NCBI GenBank assembly: GCA_028564705.1
Contig: JAPXFQ010000074.1
Coordinates: forward strand, 248,001-312,000
Direction of reading: 5' to 3'
DNA: 64,000 bases
Source of the DNA: Apricaphanius iberus
Lineage: Eukaryota; Chordata; Actinopteri; Cyprinodontiformes; Aphaniidae
Below are positions 59,151 to 64,000 of this stretch, piece after piece. The translations under genes and the position numbers were made by a program. Under the pieces are notes generated by a model that saw only the letters and a list, made by a program, of their open reading frames with translations, was not told where the DNA came from and did not search any database. How positions within the stretch are numbered: position 1 is the first letter of the stretch; every line of letters starts with the position of its first letter.

Positions 59151-60504
59151 TTTAACATTCCAGCGTAACCAATTCAGGAAAAAATTACAACTGTGCTCCA
59201 GAAATACATAAAAAAAGTCTTCATAAATGCCAGGAAAGGTAAAATCTACAAACACCAGTAAATTTCTGCAACATTTGTAAGTTTTCATATTTGCAACATC
59301 ACCATCGATAATAATAACTGCTCTGTGCTAAAAAGCAGAACTACTGCTCGGTGCTATATAGCAAAGAGAAAGGAAACAGAATATAAAACTGAGAAAAGAT
59401 AAATACATACAATAAGGCCCTGGAAGAGTTTTTCAAAAAACCCAGACGGATTTCTTGCAGTGATCCAACCTGCAGCAAAAAGTAGAGGTCAAACAGCAAA
59501 GCACACCTCTTCAGTCTTGTAGCTCCCTTACCAATTGGCAATGTCTGCATTATTTTGTGTATCGTAACTGTTTGTTTGGTAAAACCATATTGCTTTTTGT
59601 AATACGAACACATACTGTTGATGAATGGCTTTTAACGCCACATACTAGTCATAATTTTAAACTTCCTGAGAGTTTCTCTGTTTGTTGTTTTTACGAATAA
59701 CTGGGACACTCAGGTTTCTCTACTACCGGGCCTAGCAAACTTTCTGGGTGAAACCCTGGTTCACCAATGTGATGTTTTTTTCTAAATTTAGTAGAATTTA
59801 GAATTTTAAATTTAGTAAAATTGCATTTTACTAAAATGCAATACACTATAAAAATTATGTAAACTATCGGAGTCCAACTCCACGCGCATGGTGTGTATAT
59901 AAAAGGGCTTAATCCCATCTGGATTAAATAGTTTACTGGTTGAGGTGTGTTGAATTATGTTTGGAGTCAGTTCGTGTTATGTTTGAGCTCGGAGGGCTAC
60001 CGTAGCTTGGTGCGTCAGTCAGGAGATGACGCCATACGTTCATCTTACCCCCCGACGGAGTTTTACTGCAGCAGTAGCGTTCAGCAGCAGATAAAGTTTG
60101 GGTTTGTTTAATATAAGCCTGTGAGCTGCTACAGAGACTCGCCACCAGAGTGTCGGTGCGTCTATGACGAGAAAACCACAGAGACACATACTCCTACAAC
60201 CGCGTTCCTGTATTTCATCAGTTCTGACTTGTAACTGGATTTGTAATCTCTGATTGCTAAGTAAAGAAGAGTTCAACCATCCAACTTGGCCTAGTTTCTG
60301 ACCAAACACCTGCCTTCTGAGACAGAGTGTATGCTCCCCCTCTGAACCAAACCGTGTTCTAATCGACACTCAGGGTTGAAAGTAGATGTCAAAGGCGAAC
60401 AGCGCCCCCTTCACCCTTCCTTCTAATTAGCTACAGAACAGTGTGATAATAACAGGTATAAGACATTCTGCAGGGGGAGTTTTACAGATGATAGGAGGGT
60501 CTTA
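59151..60504. other. Unassigned DNA, possible decayed LTR
   Basis: No gene was recognised. At 59893-59908 GTGTATATAAAAGGGC looks like a promoter TATA box, followed by about 450 bp of CpG-containing sequence. This could be an LTR, but I found neither paired TG/CA ends nor a target duplication. Confidence 0.3.
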
Positions 60505-60770
60505 TGCTGCATTCACAAAGCTTTGCTGCCAGTGTCAGTTCCGACAAGACTTCATGTAAAGTCTAAGGTCGAGTACGTCAGATGTCCGTCAGAGTCTCTG
60601 TGGTGAGTTGTGTGCGTTGGCTCTGTCAACTTTTCAAGCGTTACTTGCAAACGCAAGAAACGCAGAAGTTCAGCTAGCTGAACTTTTGATGGACTTGACA
60701 CACTTGACGCAGTGCGTCAACCAATCAGAGCATCTCACTGTAGTGATGTCACTACACGTATCTTGAATGA
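60505..60770 (-). repeat. Relative of the 18010-19047 MITE
   Basis: Starts TGCTGCATTCACAAAGC, similar to that MITE's terminus. It contains GTGCGTCAACCAATCAGAGC, the complement of its TGATTGGTTGATGTGGTGCG module. The far end is not clear. Confidence 0.45.
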
Positions 60771-60815
60771 AGCGCAGGACCAGTGAAAAAATTTTCAACA
60801 GTGTTGAACTGGGGG

Positions 60816-61000
60816 CTGCATGGTGGAGCAGTGGTTAGCACTGTTGCCTTGCAGCAAGAAGGTTGTGGGTTCGTATCCCTGCATGGTGGAGCAGTGGTTA
60901 GCACTGTTGCCTTGCAGCAAGAAGGTTGTGGGTTTGTATCCCAGCCCAGGGCCTTTCTGTATGGAGTTTGCTTGTTCTCTCCAATAATCCGTTGGAAACA
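60816..61000 (+). mobile_element. SINE (family B) with duplicated tRNA-like head
   Basis: Two 63-bp copies (60816-60878 and 60879-60941) of the head, from CTGCATGGTGGAGCAGTGG to GGGTTCGTATCC, differ at one base (C or T in the B box). Each has an A-box-like and a B-box-like element. The body GGGCCTTTCTGTATGGAGTT follows only the second. Confidence 0.88.
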
Positions 61001-61817
61001 TATATACATGGTTCTCCCTGTGCATGCGTGTGAAGCAATACTGGAGACATATATGGTCTATATATGCACCTTAATTTGGCCTAAATGTAGCAGATATACA
61101 CATATATGTGGAATATATATTATCATAGATAGATAACCTTTTTGCATTGTTGCAGCCATAAGTTATACAGCCAGAAGAAAAAAAGAGAGACGCAACAAAG
61201 ATTAAAAATCCATACAGAAAAAAAACAATGCCATTACAAATAAATAGATAACAGTAGTTAAAACCACATAATGTGTATATAGGCAGCATATATGTGCATA
61301 TAGGTGTGTGTATATATTTTTACCTATAGTTTCATATATGAATATTTATCCTCATATAGGTTCTTTCTATGTAAAAGGTTGTTCAGTGAACTGCGTCGGT
61401 TGCACATCTGCCTGCTTCACAAAATGGGATAGAGAAGCTTCCTAATCCTGCAGCCATGTTAAATCACATTTAACTGAGTAACAACAAAGTAAAGGACCGT
61501 TTTTTTCCACCATGAAAAACATAATCACAACAGTGATGGGAAAGGATATTTGACTTTCCTTTTATAATTTCTATACTTAGTGTTATTTTGTCTTTTAGTT
61601 GTTGATTCAAAGACACCTACTCTGTTCCAATGCTATTTATATATTAAAGTCTCAACTGCAAAGTCATTTGACAGAATTTGTTTTGACAAATATTAATTTG
61701 TACTTTATTGTCAGATTTTTGGTAGGATTTTGAACGAAGCAAGTTGTAATTAAACAAATATGACCACACCATTTCCCCCTGTTTAGTGCAGTAGACTGCA
61801 ATAAATAGCTTTGTTTC
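61001..61817. other. Unassigned AT-rich DNA
   Basis: TATATG-rich sequence at 61000-61340; otherwise nothing recognised. Confidence 0.4.
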
Positions 61818-62476
61818 GAAATAACTTTTGAGAGGTAAGAATCCGTATAATGGGTTTATTAAACAATGTGACCGTGTGGGAAGTCCTGTCTGATAATGCT
61901 ATGATAATGGTAATGCACCCTGACTGATTTGGAAAAACAAGTTGCTACTTATGAAGACTGGTCAACACGCATGATTACAACCTGGGTTGCAGCAGTTTGA
62001 ATCCTACTCAGGCCTACTGAATTATGGCCCATTTCTAGGCTATTACTCAGCCATGCGGTACATTTTGCGACTGGTTTGTCTTCAAATATTGCCTTTGTTG
62101 TGCATGGACCCTCCCAGGCTCCATAGGTGGTTACAAAACTGTTATTTATAAATATGACACCTATGTTTACAGCCTTCTTTCCTGCTAGAACCCAAAACAA
62201 TACATTAATTACATTCCAAGGACAGGATTCAATCCACCGTTTCCCTGGTGAAAATTGAGCATGTTCACCAGTCTGCCAAAGGAGCATCTTAGTTGGTAAG
62301 TAGTCAGGGCTCAATATTATTGGACAAAATCCCCCACACTATCGCACATGGTTTTATGAATCTGTGCGCACCATTTAATAATCTGAAAAAACAGATTATG
62401 AATCCATGCCCACAGTTTAAGAATTGCATGCGCATGGTTTATTAAACTGACGATTCTTACCCCTCAAAATTATTTC
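61818..62476. mobile_element. Unclassified inverted-repeat element, 659 bp
   Basis: Left end GAAATAACTTTTGAGAGGTA and right end, inverted, GAAATAATTTTGAGGGGTAA continue as GTAAGAATC in both. The right part contains several diverged repeats of CATGGTTTATTAAAC and ATGAATC. No coding frame of interest is present and no clear target duplication was seen, so I leave the superfamily open. Confidence 0.55.
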
Positions 62477-62639
62477 TTTACCTGACCCCTACCGGGCTCC
62501 GTAAATTTACGTCGTCTTTGCAGGATTTGCCAAAAACTTTCATTGTCAAGCTCCTGGGGCTAAGCCCCACCTATCTCTCAATCCTAGTGACGTCCCTGGT
62601 AATAAGTAATGCCAAAAATGTGACAAACACTAACCTAGC

Positions 62640-64000
62640 CAAACAAAAATGTTCTTCTTCTTCTTCTTCTTGGTGTTTTACGGCGGCTGGCAACCAACTT
62701 AAAGGTGCATTACCGCCCCTACTTGTTCCGGAGTGTGGATCAGAGATTAAATTCTATCTTTAAGCCCTGTATCCTTAAGATATTTCCAAAGAATCCCCAT
62801 ATTATTATACAAAGTCTTCATATTTAATTCTCTTCTTTCCCTCCCCAATCTCTCCATCACCCATAATCTTTGTTCCCTATACATAGGACAACTAAAAATA
62901 ACATGATTAACATCCTCATCCACCTGACAATTTCCACATAAACCCGTAGAGTGCCTCCCCATCAACCTAAGTGTGCTATTTAGATATGTGTGTCCCAACA
63001 GAACCCTATTTATCACAGTCTGTACACTTTCCTATATATAACATTCTATTATTAACATCTTCCACCATCCCAAACAGAAATCTCCCTCTTTTTTCTTCTC
63101 TCCACCTCTTCTGCCACTCTTCTATTACCCTAGCCCACACTAATGCCTTCCCTTCCTTCTTCCCCAACTTCACTTTCACCTCAACACTTTCCCTTCTCCT
63201 TGCCTCCTTTGCCTTCTTATCAGCTTCTTCATTTCCTTTAATACCCACGTGCCCTGGTACCCACATAAAAACTACTGATCTCCCTTGTTGTATTATTTTT
63301 GAATACTGATTCCTAATCCTATCCATAATATCTAAATGACTTTTATTTTCTCCCTCCAAATATTGCAATGCCGACATTGAATCAGAACAAATTAATGTTT
63401 TCCTATGTTTATTCCTCCCCACCCACTCCAATGCATATAACACCGCCATCATTTCCACTGTACATACTGTCAGTAATCCATCTGTCCTATAACTCTCACT
63501 ATACCTATGTTAAGGGACCACAAACGCAAATCCAGATTCCCCTCTTTTTTGTTCTTTAGACCCATCCGTATATACCCTTAAATACTGCCCATACTCCTCA
63601 TTAATATATCCTAAAAACTCCAACTCCCAATTTACCTTCCCTTTCAGTTTATTTTTAATCTCCAATAAATGCCAGTTTACGTTTATGACCTCTATACCCC
63701 ACGGCGGACTTCCCACAACCCTCTCCATACTACCTACCTCTAATCCCCTTATCCTCATCTCCTGTGTATACCTCCAACTGACTGACCCAAAGCTTCTGAC
63801 TACCTCTTCCCCTTCCCAACTCATTTCCACTAATTCTTTATTTGGGTGCAAGTTCTGTTGCATTTTTAAATGTATCCAATAGTTAACAGTTAACTGCTTT
63901 CTCCTTAAATCCAGTGGCATTTCTCCTGTCAGAACCTGTAATGCTGGAACTGGAGTTGTTTTAACTGCTCCACAACATACCCTTAGTGCTTGACTCTGTA
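62640..64000 (-). mobile_element. I-clade (Nimb-like) LINE, 3' part, runs off the window
   Basis: The minus strand encodes an RNase H domain, a CxxC-H-C zinc-knuckle-like C-terminus and a short 3' UTR with AACTTAAAGGTGCATTACCG (plus-strand sense) ending in AAG repeats (TTC at 62651-62672). An RNase H domain in a non-LTR element points to the I group. The reverse transcriptase lies right of position 64000. Confidence 0.85.
62747..63920 (-). pseudogene. I-clade LINE ORF2 C-terminal region with RNase H, one stop and one frameshift
   Basis: From 63920: linker, then RVYTDGSKEQKRG (first RNase H Asp). A TAA at about 63510 interrupts it. Next come EMMAVLYALEWV (Glu), LICSDSMSALQ (second Asp) and VPGHVGIKGNEEADKKAKE (His and final Asp), so all RNase H catalytic residues are present. 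A frameshift near 63010 leads to LLGHTYLNSTLRLMGRHSTG and LCGNCQVDEDVNHVIFSCPM, ending at 62747. Only the stop and the frameshift separate this region from an open frame. Confidence 0.87.

Overview
This is vertebrate, almost certainly teleost fish, genomic DNA. The evidence is one intron-rich gene on the minus strand with canonical GT/AG junctions, set in AT-rich DNA full of fish-type transposable elements: Tc1 elements, Harbinger-like and hAT MITEs, L2-like and I-clade LINEs, Penelope-like elements and tRNA-derived SINEs. No prokaryotic gene, operon, CRISPR array or plasmid feature is present.

Gene. Positions 23203 down to 699 (minus strand) hold seven consecutive coding exons of a Crumbs-family apical polarity protein, best matched to crb2. 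They code for about 941 residues. In order these are eleven EGF-like modules (the tenth with the long insertion typical of Crumbs), two more EGF modules, laminin-G domain 1, an EGF module, laminin-G domain 2, and the first residues of the next EGF. All exon phases join without conflict. The third laminin-G domain, last EGF modules, transmembrane segment and cytoplasmic tail lie beyond the left edge. The first exon (5' UTR and signal peptide) was not found. An apparent signal peptide directly before the first EGF exon is more likely the translated polypyrimidine tract of an intron.

Introns, 1-23 kb. The f-g intron holds an intact-looking Tc1 element (2002-3615) with a 334-codon DD34E transposase antisense to crb2. 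The e-f intron holds a LINE 3' end. The 8.6-kb b-c intron holds a Penelope-like GIY-YIG remnant with a hammerhead-ribozyme-like motif, two decayed Tc1 elements (one split by a LINE-derived insertion), a SINE, and a Harbinger-like MITE nested inside another MITE. The a-b intron holds a Tc1 relic and a THAP-like relic.

Upstream DNA, 23-64 kb. No further cellular gene was recognised. Elements found are: a histone-type stem-loop with no histone gene; a 2-kb hAT element containing a MITE that contains a SINE; an L2-like LINE 5' truncated; a nearly full-length LINE (34.9-38.4 kb, minus strand) whose reverse transcriptase has lost a catalytic Asp; two more copies of the Harbinger-like MITE; a deleted Tc1 interrupted by a TTAA-flanked element; a candidate solo LTR; a LINE-in-LINE-plus-SINE nest (53.5-55.5 kb); a second Penelope-like remnant with a second hammerhead-like fold; a SINE whose tRNA-like head is duplicated; a 659-bp inverted-repeat element; and an I-clade LINE with an RNase H domain running off the right edge.

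TE names rest on recognised motifs, terminal repeats and target-site duplications read from the sequence; no database search was possible.
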